NCBI RefSeq assembly: GCF_008929045.1
Contig: NZ_VFAH01000019.1
Span: 1 to 64,000, forward strand
Length of the DNA stretch: 64,000 bases
Direction: 5' to 3'
Origin: Noviherbaspirillum aerium
GTDB lineage: Bacteria > Pseudomonadota > Gammaproteobacteria > Burkholderiales > Burkholderiaceae_D
The notes below the pieces were generated by a model. That model made no database searches, was not told where the DNA came from, and saw only the letters and a program-made list of their open reading frames with translations. Position numbers and translations under genes: made by a program. Below, piece after piece: positions 9,203 to 18,671 of this stretch (position 1 is its first letter; each line of letters starts with the position of its first letter).

Positions 9203-10810
9203 ATGGACGACTTCGACTGGAACAATCCGTACCCGACCACGCGCAGCCCGCTGATGGCGCGCAATGTCGTTTCCACCTCCCATCCGCTGGCGGCGCAGGC
9301 CGGCTTGCGCATGCTGCTGCGCGGCGGCAATGCCGTGGATGCGGCCCTTGCCGCGGCTGCGGTGCTGACGGTGGTCGAGCCGGTCGGCTGCGGCCTCGGG
9401 GGCGATGCCTTTGCCATTCTCTGGGATGGCGCGCAACTGCACGGCCTGAATGCCTCCGGACCGGCGCCGCAGGCATGGACGCCCGACTACTTCAGGCAAC
9501 GGCATGACGGCAGGATTCCGGGCCTGGGCTGGGATACGGTGACCGTGCCGGGCATGGTGGCCGGCTGGGTGGAATTGTCGGAACGCTTCGGCAAGCTGCC
9601 CTTCACGGAACTGTTCGAACCGGCGGTCGATATCGCCGAACGCGGCCACATGGTGACTCCGGTGGTGCAGAGCAAATGGGAAAAGGCGGTGCCCAGGCTC
9701 AAGGACCAGCCCGGCTATGCGCAGGCCTTCATGCCGCAGGGCCGCGCCCCGCATGTGGGTGAAAAATTCGTATTCGCCGACGCCGCGCGCACGCTGATGC
9801 GCATCGCGGAAACCCATGGCGAGGCGTTCTATCGCGGCGAACTGGCCGAAGCCATTGCGCTGCACGCCAGGCAGCACGGCGCGGCGCTTACCGCGGATGA
9901 CTTGGCCGCTTTCCGGCCGGAATGGGTGACGCCCATCTCCCGCAGTTACGGCGGCCATACGGTGCACGAGATACCGCCGAACGGCCAGGGCATCACGGCG
10001 CTGCTTGCCCTGGGCATCATCGAGCAGCACACGCAATCGGACCCGCGCCGCCATGCGCCGGATTCGGCCGATTTTCACCATCTGATGATCGAGGCCGTCA
10101 AGCTGGCCTTTGCCGATACCTACCGCTGGGTTGCCGACACCAGGCACATGACCGAGGTCACCGCCGAGCAACTGCTCGACGACGCTTACCTTGCCGAGCG
10201 CGCAAAGCTGATCGACATGAAGCGCGCGGGCAATGCGGCGCACGGCACGCCGCCGCGGGGCGGCACGGTGTATCTCAGCGCCGCCGACGAGAGCGGCATG
10301 ATGATCAGCTTCATCCAGTCGAACTTCCTCGGTTTCGGCTCCGGCGTGGTGGTGCCGGGAACCGGCATCAGCCTGCACAACCGCGGCTGCGGTTTCTCGA
10401 CCGATCCGGCGCATCCGAATTGCGTGGCGCCCGGCAAGCGCCCGTTTCACACCATCATTCCGGGCTTTCTCACCAAGGATGGCCTGCCGCAGATGAGCTT
10501 CGGCGTCATGGGCGCCAACATGCAGCCGCAGGGGCATGTGCAGGCACTGGTCCGCATGTTGTCTTACGGTCAACAGCCGCAGGCGGCCTGCGATGCGCCG
10601 CGCTGGCGCATCAACACCGGCCTGGAGCTGGATGTGGAGCGCGGCATGCCGGCCGAGGTGGTGGCCGAGCTGGCTGCGCGGGGCCATCTGGTGAACACCC
10701 GCACCAAGAGCATCCATGATTTCGGCGCCGGTCAGTTCATCTGGAAAACGGCGGACGGCTATGTCGCGGCCAGCGACACCCGGCGCGACGGCCAGGCCGT
10801 CGGGTTCTGA
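9203..10810 (+). CDS. Gamma-glutamyltransferase family protein (Ntn hydrolase)
   Basis: The 535-residue protein has the two-subunit architecture of the GGT family, which cleaves itself before a catalytic Thr. The N-terminal part shows the GGNAVDAALAAAAVLTVVEP block. The likely cleavage point is RGGTVYLSAADESG (about residue 353), with Thr as the new N terminus, followed by NFLGFGSGVVVPGTG. No signal peptide is seen, unlike periplasmic Ggt, which favours the cytoplasmic GGT-like or cephalosporin-acylase-like branch (YwrD type). A good AAGGGAG ribosome site precedes the ATG. It may be cotranscribed with the upstream CoA transferase. Confidence 0.88.
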   Translation: MDDFDWNNPYPTTRSPLMARNVVSTSHPLAAQAGLRMLLRGGNAVDAALAAAAVLTVVEPVGCGLGGDAFAILWDGAQLHGLNASGPAPQAWTPDYFRQRHDGRIPGLGWDTVTVPGMVAGWVELSERFGKLPFTELFEPAVDIAERGHMVTPVVQSKWEKAVPRLKDQPGYAQAFMPQGRAPHVGEKFVFADAARTLMRIAETHGEAFYRGELAEAIALHARQHGAALTADDLAAFRPEWVTPISRSYGGHTVHEIPPNGQGITALLALGIIEQHTQSDPRRHAPDSADFHHLMIEAVKLAFADTYRWVADTRHMTEVTAEQLLDDAYLAERAKLIDMKRAGNAAHGTPPRGGTVYLSAADESGMMISFIQSNFLGFGSGVVVPGTGISLHNRGCGFSTDPAHPNCVAPGKRPFHTIIPGFLTKDGLPQMSFGVMGANMQPQGHVQALVRMLSYGQQPQAACDAPRWRINTGLELDVERGMPAEVVAELAARGHLVNTRTKSIHDFGAGQFIWKTADGYVAASDTRRDGQAVGF

Positions 10811-10938
10811 GCCGCCACGCTTCACTCCCGCAAAACTTCGGTTCACGCCGCAAAACCGCAATTCGTCGCATTCCGCTTTGAAGCGGCCCGCGCCTTCCCG
10901 AAAATGACCCCATTCAACGGCATTTTCGGGAGCGCATC

Positions 10939-11319
10939 ATGCAATTCACTCCAGTCATCCTGATCCATATCTTCGCGGCAAGCGGCGCGGTCCTGGCTGG
11001 CGGACTCGCGCTGGCGCTGAAAAAGGGCACGACCCTGCACCGCTTTCTCGGCCGCATCTGGGTGGCACTGATGCTGGTGACCGCGCTGGGTTCCTTTGCC
11101 ATCCGGAGCAACGGTCATTTGTCCTGGATACACCTGCTATCGGTGCTGGCGCTGGCCGGCCTCGGGGCATCCCTCTTCGCCGTGGCCCGCGGCCGCATCC
11201 AGGCGCACCGGCGCGGCATGCGCTACACCTATATCGGCCTGGTGATCGCCGGCGTCTTCACCCTGCTGCCCGACCGCCGCCTGGGCTACCTGGTGTGGCA
11301 TTCGGCCGGTCTCATCTGA
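10939..11319 (+). CDS. DUF2306-like four-helix membrane protein
   Basis: A 126-residue integral membrane protein with about four hydrophobic helices. The pattern HIFAASGAVLAGG followed by LHRFLGRIWVALMLVTALGSF is characteristic of DUF2306 proteins, with conserved His residues in helices that might bind haem or metal. It starts a four-gene run with the 2TM protein and the LytS/LytR pair, all on the plus strand with 34 bp or less between genes. Function unknown; it may be a signal input or an unrelated passenger. Confidence 0.75.
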   Translation: MQFTPVILIHIFAASGAVLAGGLALALKKGTTLHRFLGRIWVALMLVTALGSFAIRSNGHLSWIHLLSVLALAGLGASLFAVARGRIQAHRRGMRYTYIGLVIAGVFTLLPDRRLGYLVWHSAGLI

Positions 11320-11353
11320 GCTATCTGAAAAAACGCTGGCAATGGAGAACATC

Positions 11354-11629
11354 ATGAACACTTCCCCCTCGTATCGCAACGCCCGCCGCCATGTCGAACG
11401 CAAGCTGGGCTTCGGCATTCATCTCGGCGTGTATGTGCTGGTGAATATCGGCCTGGTACTGGTCAACTTCCTGGCCTCGCCTCACAAGGTCTGGGCGGTC
11501 TGGCCGCTGTTCGGCTGGGGAATCGGGTTACTATTCCATGGCCTCGGCGTTTTCCTGCATGCACCGGGAGCCGCATGGAAGGAACGCCTGATCGAACATG
11601 AAATGAACAAGCATCGCCGCCTCGAATGA
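11354..11629 (+). CDS. 2TM domain protein
   Basis: A 91-residue protein with two transmembrane helices (LGVYVLVNIGLVLVNFL, and a second near residues 55-75) bounded by charged segments, matching the 2TM domain. Such domains often precede or are fused to LytS-type histidine kinases. The start at 11354 is supported by GGAG six bases upstream; an ATG at 11342 lacks this spacing. Its stop overlaps the kinase start (ATGA), so translation of the two is probably coupled. It may help sense membrane state for the kinase. Confidence 0.75.
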   Translation: MNTSPSYRNARRHVERKLGFGIHLGVYVLVNIGLVLVNFLASPHKVWAVWPLFGWGIGLLFHGLGVFLHAPGAAWKERLIEHEMNKHRRLE

Positions 11630-12711
11630 ATTCCGCACAAGCCACAGCAACCGAAACCTATCCGCGACTGCGCCGGTTCGCCGCGGATATCGGCATTACC
11701 TGCATCTTCAATACCGCGATCGCGCTGGCCATCACCTACCTGATGCGCGTCAATACCTCGTTCTATGTCAGCTTCGTGGTGTCGATGTGCATCGGGCTGC
11801 TGATGGTGTCCATCGTCGACGGCGGACGGCTGCTGATGTGGGGCACCGGCAGACCGCCGCGCCTGCCCTTCTTCCTGCTGTTCCTGATGGCGCTGCCGCT
11901 GTCGCAATTCTGCGGCAACACGGTGGCAAGCTGGATACTCGGCATCCCGCGCGAAAGCATTTCCGCCGTCCGCTCGAACAACATGGTCAGCTTCATGACC
12001 CTGTTCCTGCTGACCTGCATCGCGATCACCTGGTTCTTCTGGAGCCGGGGCAAGATGGAATACCTGAAGGCGCAGGCGGAAGCCGAAAAGGCGCGGGCCG
12101 CCGCCATCGAGAAACAGGCGATCCAGGCGCAGCTGCAGATGCTGCAGGCGCAGATCGAGCCGCACATGCTGTTCAACACGCTGGCCAACCTCCAAGGCCT
12201 GATCGCCGTCGATGCGCAGCGCGCCCAGCACATGCTGGACCAGCTGATCCAGTACCTGCGCGCGACGCTGACCTCTTCCCGATCTGAAAAAACCACGCTG
12301 GCGCATGAATTCTCGCTGATGGATGCCTACCTGAGCCTGATGCAGGTGCGCATGGGCGCGCGCCTGTCGTACAGGCTGAGCCTGCCGGATGAGCTGAGTG
12401 CGCAGGAAGTGCCGCCGATGCTGATGCAGCCGCTGGTGGAAAACGCCATCAAGCATGGCGTGGAACCCAAGCTGGGCGGCGGCCATATCGAAGTGTCGGC
12501 CACCCGGGAAGGCCAGACCGGCATGCTGTGTCTGCGCATCGCCGATAACGGGCTCGGCCTGGATGCCAAGCCGGCCGGCGTGCACAGCACCCATGTGGGC
12601 CTGGCGAACATCCGCGACCGGCTGCGCGCGCTGTACGGCGAGCGGGCATCGTTTGAACTCCTGCCCAACGAGCCCGAAGGCGCCGTGGCCAGGCTGAGGA
12701 TTCCATCATGA
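11626..12711 (+). CDS. LytS/YehU-family sensor histidine kinase
   Basis: The 361-residue kinase has four predicted membrane helices in its first 150 residues, then a coiled linker and a His_kinase domain. The phospho-acceptor motif is QIEPHMLFNTLANLQGL (His about residue 182), and the ATP-binding lid contains LVENAIKHG and DNGLGL. It starts within the stop of the 2TM gene and its stop overlaps the response-regulator start, so all three are coupled. The cognate regulator is the LytTR protein that follows. The stimulus is unknown. Confidence 0.92.
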   Translation: MNSAQATATETYPRLRRFAADIGITCIFNTAIALAITYLMRVNTSFYVSFVVSMCIGLLMVSIVDGGRLLMWGTGRPPRLPFFLLFLMALPLSQFCGNTVASWILGIPRESISAVRSNNMVSFMTLFLLTCIAITWFFWSRGKMEYLKAQAEAEKARAAAIEKQAIQAQLQMLQAQIEPHMLFNTLANLQGLIAVDAQRAQHMLDQLIQYLRATLTSSRSEKTTLAHEFSLMDAYLSLMQVRMGARLSYRLSLPDELSAQEVPPMLMQPLVENAIKHGVEPKLGGGHIEVSATREGQTGMLCLRIADNGLGLDAKPAGVHSTHVGLANIRDRLRALYGERASFELLPNEPEGAVARLRIPS

Positions 12712-13505
12712 ACAGATTGCGTGCCTTGATTGCCGAAGACGAACCCATTCTTGCCTTTACATTGCAGCAGACGCTGCAGCGTCTGTGGCCGGAAATGCAG
12801 ATCTGCGGCGTGGTCGACAATGGCGTGAGCGCGGTGCAGGAGGCATTGGCGCAGCGGCCGGATGTGCTGTTCCTCGATATCAAGATGCCCGGCAAGACCG
12901 GCATCGAGGCCGCCCAGGAACTGGCCGAAGACTGGCCCGAACAGTCGCCGTTTCCTCTCGTCGTGTTCGTGACGGCCTATGATGAATACGCGCTGCAGGC
13001 CTTCGAGCAGGCGGCGGCGGATTACGTGCTCAAGCCGGTCAGCGAGGCGCGCCTCGGTAAGACGGTGGAGCGCCTCAAGACGCGGCTGCAGCGGCATGCG
13101 GAGCGCGACGCGGCGCTTGAGCGCATCGTCGGGCAGCTGCGCACGCTGATGCCGGCGCAGTCGCAGTCGCATCCGAGCGAAAGGCTGACCATCATCCGGG
13201 CCGCGGTCGGCAACCAGATCCGGCTGATTCCGGTCGCCGAGGTGCATTACTTCGAGGCGACCGACAAGTATGTGAATGTGGTGACCGCGGACGGCGAGTC
13301 ATTGATACGCACCAGCCTCAAGGAATTGCTGCCGCAGCTCGACGGCAACCAGTTCTGGCAAATCCATCGCGGCACGGTGGTCAACGTGCAGTGCATCCAG
13401 GCCGCGGTTCGCGACGACAGCGGCAAGCTCTCGCTCAGGCTGCGCGGGCGGGATGCGATGCTTCCCGTCAGTCGCGTGTACGCGCACCTGTTCCGCCAGA
13501 TGTGA
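12708..13505 (+). CDS. LytTR-family response regulator
   Basis: A 265-residue regulator with an N-terminal receiver (RALIAEDEPILAFTLQQ; phospho-Asp in DVLFLDIKMPGKTG, about residue 56) and a C-terminal LytTR DNA-binding domain (IRLIPVAEVHYFEATDKYV to LPVSRVYAHLFRQM). It overlaps the kinase gene by four bases. LytTR regulators bind paired short direct repeats upstream of targets; I could not identify such repeats with confidence nearby. Confidence 0.93.
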   Translation: MNRLRALIAEDEPILAFTLQQTLQRLWPEMQICGVVDNGVSAVQEALAQRPDVLFLDIKMPGKTGIEAAQELAEDWPEQSPFPLVVFVTAYDEYALQAFEQAAADYVLKPVSEARLGKTVERLKTRLQRHAERDAALERIVGQLRTLMPAQSQSHPSERLTIIRAAVGNQIRLIPVAEVHYFEATDKYVNVVTADGESLIRTSLKELLPQLDGNQFWQIHRGTVVNVQCIQAAVRDDSGKLSLRLRGRDAMLPVSRVYAHLFRQM

Positions 13506-13523
13506 CGGCCTTGCCCTGCTCTT

Positions 13524-13937
13524 TCAGAGCGCGCGCTGCAGCGCGAACACCGCGAGCGGCGCCGCGCCGAAGAGGAAGGCCAGCGTCATGCGGGCGCGGC
13601 TGCCGAGCACCTCGCCCTTGATGAAGGTGGTCAGCGCAAAGGTGCCGCTTGCGTAGATGAGCGCAAGGAAGAACAGCACGCCGACCCCGAGCGACTGCAC
13701 CGCCTGCCCGGTGAACTGGAATGCCAGCACCGCCGCGGCAACCAGCCCCGCCAGCGTGAGCAGCCAGCCGATGGCGCCGCGAATGCGGCCCGGCTGCGCC
13801 TCCGCCTGGCCGTTCAGTTCCATGCGCTTGAGCCGCACGTCGCGCTGCAGAAGAAACACCAGCAGGGAATCGATTTCCCGGTATTGCAATATGCCCACCG
13901 CGGCTGCGGCTTCGAGATCCTCGCGTCGAATGTTCAT
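13524..13937 (-). CDS. Small membrane protein sharing a DUF2157-like N-terminal module
   Basis: A 137-residue protein with a short soluble N terminus (MNIRREDLEAAAAVGILQY) and about three hydrophobic helices. The soluble part closely resembles the start of the larger neighbour at 14430-15518 (MKLKREDLQAAADAGF), including IDxLLxFLxxR. It appears to be a shortened paralogue. A GGAGCGAGC ribosome site supports the ATG at 13937. An open frame continues upstream to 14231, but that part has no family-like sequence. Function unknown. Confidence 0.75.
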   Translation of the reverse strand: MNIRREDLEAAAAVGILQYREIDSLLVFLLQRDVRLKRMELNGQAEAQPGRIRGAIGWLLTLAGLVAAAVLAFQFTGQAVQSLGVGVLFFLALIYASGTFALTTFIKGEVLGSRARMTLAFLFGAAPLAVFALQRAL

Positions 13938-14429
13938 GCTCGCTCCTTGATTGTCCTGAACCGGATGATGCGGGTACGCCCCGGCATTCCGGTGCCAGAT
14001 ATATGCGCATACCCTGATGACAAAAAAGCGCCCGGTTGCAGATGCGTTGCATCGATGCCGGCTTCTGTGGCGCTGGACCCCGCGGGCCAGCGGTGGAGCT
14101 ATGCGTGATGATGTACAGAAGGTTTCCGGCACCTGGCGCCTTGCATAGAGAAGCTTGAGCCCGAGCGCCTCGGCCTTGGCCAAACCGGTCGGCTTGCACT
14201 GCTCTACGTGGTGTATTAAAACCACTTTCAAATGCGAAGAAATAGATGTAAATCAAGGCAGGCAGTGCAACCGCTATGTCCTTTAAGCAATGTCAATCAC
14301 GAGAACTTGATAACCATGATTTGAAGGCATAAAGCGCCTTAATTCCGGGTTATGCCCCGGGCGCTTCATGAACCGTTTGCATCCTTTCCATAGCTCCGGC
14401 GCGGAAAATGCACCGTTTTTCGGGCCGAA
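13938..14429. other. Gene-free stretch between two related membrane genes
   Basis: No convincing gene is visible in these 490 bases. Near the end of the right-hand gene, 14332-14366 holds a structured element: an outer stem AAGCGCC/GGCGCTT and an inner CCGGG/CCCGG, which could end minus-strand transcription although it has no T tract. An open minus frame at 14108-14231 beginning MKVVLIHHVEQCKPTG has no recognisable family and may be a relic or chance. Confidence 0.4.
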
Positions 14430-15518
14430 TCAATAAGAAGTCCTTCTCGCTTCCAGCAGTTCGCGCACTTGTGCCGGCAGCCATCCGCGCATGCGGGCGG
14501 ACAGCGCGGCCTCGCGCCTGCTCCACCAGAGGCCGAGGGCGATCAGCGCAAAACCCAGCAGGCTCAGCACCAGAACGAAGGCGATGCTGTTCCTGAACAG
14601 GTTCCATGACAGGTCGCCCAGCACCAGCGCGATGCCGATGCCGCCGAACACCGCGAACATGCGGCGTCCCAGCACCGTGCCGGCGAGTACCAGGCCGAAG
14701 TTGACGGCAAGGTAAAACAGCTTGCCGTCAAGCCGGCCCGATCCCATCAGGGACAGGGCGCCCCAGAACGTCATCAGGCCGAACAGATACAGCCAGTAGG
14801 CATAGTCCCTGTCATGGCGCGTGCGCAAATCCACGATGAACGCCACGGCCAGCATCACCATGCCGAATGCCAGCGAAATCATCTTCCGCAATTCCCAGGC
14901 CCGGCCGCTGAACCAGCCGCCGCTTTCTCCAGCTTGGGTGATCAGCGCCGGAACGATGTCCATGCCCATGTACCACAAGGTGACGGCAATCGGCATCATC
15001 AGGAAGGGGTAGCGGAAACGCCGGAGCATCGCCGCGCCGGCCACCAGCGTCGCCAGTTCCATGACCAGCCAGCGCCAGTCGATATAGCGGTGGTAGTCGC
15101 GGTAATGCTGCGCATGCGTGCCGTCCGCCCAGAAGCCGAGCACATGCTGCAGCGCGTAGGTGGCCAGCGGCACCAGGGCGACGGCAAGCGCTGCGAGAAT
15201 GCCGGCGGGGATGGCATGTCCCCGCCTTTCCAGCCATGCCGCCGCCGCGATCGCGGCAATGGCATACAGCGAAGAGATCAGCAGCAGGGCGGGCATTCCG
15301 GCGGCTTCCACTGCCAGGGTCGCGAACAGCGTGGCGGCGCCGATGGCCAGCATGCCGCCGAGGTAGTACAGCACATGCGTGCCCGAGAAGCGGGCCATGC
15401 CGGGAGCCTGCCCCGGGGCCAGGCGCCGTCCGAGGAAATCCAGCAAGCCGTCGATCTGCGCCGGTTCGATGAATCCGGCGTCGGCCGCCGCCTGCAAGTC
15501 TTCGCGTTTCAGTTTCAT
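14430..15518 (-). CDS. DUF2157-like polytopic membrane protein
   Basis: A 362-residue protein with a cytoplasmic N-terminal module (MKLKREDLQAAADAGF, residues 1-40) and roughly nine to ten transmembrane helices. It resembles DUF2157/DUF4401-type membrane proteins of unknown function. The GGGAGCATCC sequence supports the ATG at 15518. The shorter paralogue lies 490 bp downstream on the same strand. No catalytic motif was seen. Confidence 0.75.
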   Translation of the reverse strand: MKLKREDLQAAADAGFIEPAQIDGLLDFLGRRLAPGQAPGMARFSGTHVLYYLGGMLAIGAATLFATLAVEAAGMPALLLISSLYAIAAIAAAAWLERRGHAIPAGILAALAVALVPLATYALQHVLGFWADGTHAQHYRDYHRYIDWRWLVMELATLVAGAAMLRRFRYPFLMMPIAVTLWYMGMDIVPALITQAGESGGWFSGRAWELRKMISLAFGMVMLAVAFIVDLRTRHDRDYAYWLYLFGLMTFWGALSLMGSGRLDGKLFYLAVNFGLVLAGTVLGRRMFAVFGGIGIALVLGDLSWNLFRNSIAFVLVLSLLGFALIALGLWWSRREAALSARMRGWLPAQVRELLEARRTSY

Positions 15519-15659
15519 GGATGCTCCCGGGTTATCATGCGCTGGCAATGTAACCCCGTTTCCCCGCGCTGCCTACCGGGAAAGCCCCCGGCGGCCATTC
15601 CTGCTACCGCGAGTCTCGCATTGCAATACCCGGAATCCGCCGGATCAACCTGAAAATCC

Positions 15660-15992
15660 ATGTTCGCTGCCAAGACACTCCTTCTTTTCATCCTGACCGC
15701 GCTTGCCGAAATCATCGGCTGCTATCTGCCGTACCTGTGGCTCAAGAAAGGAGCAACTCCCTGGCTGCTGGCGCCGGCGGCATTGAGCCTGGCTGTTTTC
15801 GCCTGGCTGCTCACGCTGCATCCCGAGGCCGCCGGCCGGGTGTATGCCGCCTACGGCGGGGTGTACATCACGGTCGCGCTGGGGTGGCTATGGGCGGTCG
15901 ACGGCATCCGCCCGTCCGCCTGGGATGTTGCCGGCGTGACGGTGTCGCTGGCCGGGATGGCGATCATTATGCTTGCGCCGCGGGGTACGTAA
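15660..15992 (+). CDS. ynfA: YnfA/UPF0060 family membrane protein
   Basis: A 110-residue protein of four transmembrane helices with the YnfA-typical [18 protein letters not shown] and [19 protein letters not shown] blocks. YnfA proteins are related to small multidrug-resistance transporters, though the physiological substrate is uncertain. It overlaps or abuts the leader of glnS (start 74 bp downstream) and is on the same strand. Confidence 0.92.
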   Translation: MFAAKTLLLFILTALAEIIGCYLPYLWLKKGATPWLLAPAALSLAVFAWLLTLHPEAAGRVYAAYGGVYITVALGWLWAVDGIRPSAWDVAGVTVSLAGMAIIMLAPRGT

Positions 15993-16065
15993 GCTTCCTC
16001 CGCCCCTCCCCTCCCCGTACGGTAAAATGCTGCCAGTCTTTCCATCCATGCAAAGCCAAGAATTC

Positions 16066-17826
16066 ATGAGCACCGATCCCAAAGCATCCGCCGCATCCGC
16101 TGTATCCACCGATAACGCGAGCGGTTCCAATTTCCTGCGCGGCCTGATCGAATCCGACCTTGCTTCCGGCAAATACCAACAGCGCACCGATATCCTCGGC
16201 CGCCCCTTGCCCGCCGTCATCACCCGCTTCCCGCCCGAGCCCAACGGTTACCTGCACATCGGACACGCCAAGGCCATCTGCGTCGACTTCGGCCTGGCGC
16301 GCGATTTCGGCGGCCGCTGCCACATGCGCTTCGACGACACCAATCCGACCAAGGAAGAACAGGAGTACGTCGACACCATCCTCGACAGCGTCAAGTGGCT
16401 GGGCTTCGACTGGAAGGACGAGTCCGGCGAGCATCTGTATTTCGCCAGCGACTATTTCGGCAAGTTCTATGAAATTGCCGAATACCTGATCACCGCCGGC
16501 CATGCCTACGTGGACAGCCAGAGCGCGGAAGACATGGCGAAGAATCGCGGCAATTTCGGCGAGCCCGGCAAGAATTCACCCTTCCGCGACCGCCCGGCGC
16601 AGGAATCGCTCGACCTGTTCCGCCGCATGAAGGCCGGCGAATTCAAGGATGGCGAGCATATCCTGCGCGCCAGGATCGACATGGCGTCGCCCAACATGAA
16701 CCTGCGCGATCCGGCCATCTACCGCATCCGCCATGCGCACCACCACCGCACCGGCGACAAGTGGTGCATCTATCCGATGTACGACTTCGCGCATCCGCTG
16801 GAAGACGCCATCGAAAGCGTCAGCCATTCCTTCTGCACGCTGGAATTCCAGGACCACCGCCCCTTCTACGACTGGGTGCTGGAACGCGCTGCCGAAGGCG
16901 GCTTCTTCAAGCGTCCACTGCCGGAGCAGACCGAATTCGCGCGCCTGAACCTGACCTATGCGATCACCAGCAAGCGCAAGCTGCGCCAGCTGATCGATGA
17001 AAGCATCGTCGACGGCTGGGACGATCCGCGCATGCCCACCATCGTCGGCCTGCGCCGCCGCGGCTATACGCCGGAATCCATCCAGCTGTTCTGCGAACGC
17101 GTCGGCGTGGCCAAGGCCGACAGCTGGATCGACATGAGCACGCTCGAAGGCGCACTGCGCGACGACCTCGACGCCAAGGCGCCGCGCGCTACCGCCGTGC
17201 TCAAGCCGCTCAAGCTCATCATCGACAATTTCCCGGACAACCTGGTCGACGAATGCAGCGCACCGGTGCATCCGCACCATCCGGAACGCGGCCAGCGCCA
17301 CTTCCCGATCACCAAGGAATTATGGATCGAGGCCGATGATTTCATGGAAGTGCCGAGCAAGGGCTACTTCCGCCTCTTCCCCGGCAACAAGGTGCGCCTG
17401 CGTTACGGCTACGTGGTCGAATGCACCGCCTGCGACAAGGACGACAACGGCAACGTGGTCGCGGTGCACTGCAACTACTTCCCCGACTCCAAGAGCGGCA
17501 CCGACGGCGCCAACAACTACAAGGTCAAGGGCAACATCCACTGGGTCAGCGCAACCCATGCGCTGGAAGCCGAAGTGCGCCTCTACGACCGCCTGTTCAC
17601 CGATGCGCATCCGGATGCCGGCGGCAAGGACTTCATGGCCGCGCTGAATCCCGCCGCCAAGGAAGTCATCACCGCCTATCTCGAACACGGCATGCGCGCC
17701 GCCCTGCCGGACGACAAGTTCCAGTTCGAACGGCACGGCTACTTCGTCGCCGACCGCGTGGATTCGCAGCCCGGCAAACCTGTGTTCAATCGGGTGGTGA
17801 CGCTGAAGGATAGCTGGGGGAAGTAA
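16066..17826 (+). CDS. glnS: Glutaminyl-tRNA synthetase
   Basis: The 586-residue class I synthetase charges tRNA-Gln. The catalytic domain has the HIGH-type motif FPPEPNGYLHIGHAKA (about residues 60-75) and the KMSKS counterpart ITSKRKLRQL (about 305). The anticodon-binding beta-barrels follow (about 370-580). Presence of GlnRS implies direct glutaminylation, as in beta- and gammaproteobacteria. The ATG at 16066 gives the expected N terminus, with a 30-residue variable leader; an upstream ATG at 16048 is possible. Confidence 0.97.
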   Translation: MSTDPKASAASAVSTDNASGSNFLRGLIESDLASGKYQQRTDILGRPLPAVITRFPPEPNGYLHIGHAKAICVDFGLARDFGGRCHMRFDDTNPTKEEQEYVDTILDSVKWLGFDWKDESGEHLYFASDYFGKFYEIAEYLITAGHAYVDSQSAEDMAKNRGNFGEPGKNSPFRDRPAQESLDLFRRMKAGEFKDGEHILRARIDMASPNMNLRDPAIYRIRHAHHHRTGDKWCIYPMYDFAHPLEDAIESVSHSFCTLEFQDHRPFYDWVLERAAEGGFFKRPLPEQTEFARLNLTYAITSKRKLRQLIDESIVDGWDDPRMPTIVGLRRRGYTPESIQLFCERVGVAKADSWIDMSTLEGALRDDLDAKAPRATAVLKPLKLIIDNFPDNLVDECSAPVHPHHPERGQRHFPITKELWIEADDFMEVPSKGYFRLFPGNKVRLRYGYVVECTACDKDDNGNVVAVHCNYFPDSKSGTDGANNYKVKGNIHWVSATHALEAEVRLYDRLFTDAHPDAGGKDFMAALNPAAKEVITAYLEHGMRAALPDDKFQFERHGYFVADRVDSQPGKPVFNRVVTLKDSWGK

Positions 17827-17890
17827 GCCTTGATCGAATTTGGCTCCATTGCGAGATACTGAAATAATCTCTGCAATAAATACTGACCGA

Positions 17891-17929
17891 CAAGAGACGA
17901 GTGCTATCAAGTATTCGTCTCTTGAAAAA
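17891..17929 (+). terminator. Possible terminator after glnS
   Basis: A perfect 10-bp stem CAAGAGACGA/TCGTCTCTTG (17891-17900 and 17915-17924) with a 14-base loop is followed by AAAAATTTTT. It lies 65 bp after the glnS stop. The T run is displaced by five A residues, so termination strength is uncertain. Confidence 0.5.
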
Positions 17930-18057
17930 TTTTTCTTCAAATTTTTATTAAGCAGTCTTTCACACTATTCCTACTGACGGTACAGCAAAGATTGCAAGTG
18001 GTTGGGCAGCGGCATTGCTTTATTGGCGTCGCCAAACTGCTTCCCCTTGATCGCAGG

Positions 18058-18657
18058 TTAGATCGAGTTGAAGATTGGAGGAAAAACTGGTGTTACAAGT
18101 CCATGCTTACTAATGCATTCATCACAATCATGAAAATTCGGTTTAAAACTTCTGTTCTTTCGCAAGCCAACTGGGCCGGCTTTATCCCAAACACTTTGTG
18201 AAGCTTTTACCGATACCGGTTTACATGTTGTTGCCCAATTTATTCCCAACACCTCTACATAGAAACCAACTAAGTTGGAAACAAGGTCTTCCTCGCTATA
18301 ACCGCTGTTGGTGAATAAAGAGTACCTTTCCTGCACACCCTCAAAACCCAAAGACACTTCCATGAAAATGGATAGCGCAATGGATTGTTTTTCATTGATG
18401 GATAAGCCTTTTTTGATCCAATAGGTTCGGAAATGCTCTGCCGAAATGCCGGTACGGCTCATAGACTGTTTATAACCGACGAAGTGCTTGCCCTGATAAC
18501 CTGTAACGGTCAAGCCCCGTTCATGAAGAATATCCTGCCATAGATATCTTGCGCTGGCGTGAGGGCGCAATGACGATTTCAAGTGTCCAAGATCCAACCA
18601 GCCACAGTTGCAGGTATAAATAAGCCTTCCATGGTGAATGTCTTCGCGGTTTGACAT
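18058..18657 (-). CDS. Conserved-looking protein of unknown function
   Basis: A 199-residue soluble protein. Notable segments are IYTCNCGWLDLGHLKSSL (residues 13-30) and a late CDECISKHG pair of Cys and His that could bind metal. From memory the first block is weakly reminiscent of DUF4056 proteins; I would not assign a function. It follows the 18672-19148 gene by 14 bp and is probably in the same transcript. The region is clearly less GC-rich than its surroundings, which suggests acquired DNA. Confidence 0.65.
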   Translation of the reverse strand: MSNREDIHHGRLIYTCNCGWLDLGHLKSSLRPHASARYLWQDILHERGLTVTGYQGKHFVGYKQSMSRTGISAEHFRTYWIKKGLSINEKQSIALSIFMEVSLGFEGVQERYSLFTNSGYSEEDLVSNLVGFYVEVLGINWATTCKPVSVKASQSVWDKAGPVGLRKNRSFKPNFHDCDECISKHGLVTPVFPPIFNSI

Positions 18658-18671
18658 GTATGTTCTCTTCT

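Noticed and set aside
7877-10861. A 994-residue open frame on the minus strand
   Set aside because: It covers the CoA-transferase and gamma-glutamyltransferase genes, both strongly supported. Its composition (Arg, His, Ala, Gly) is that of a shadow.
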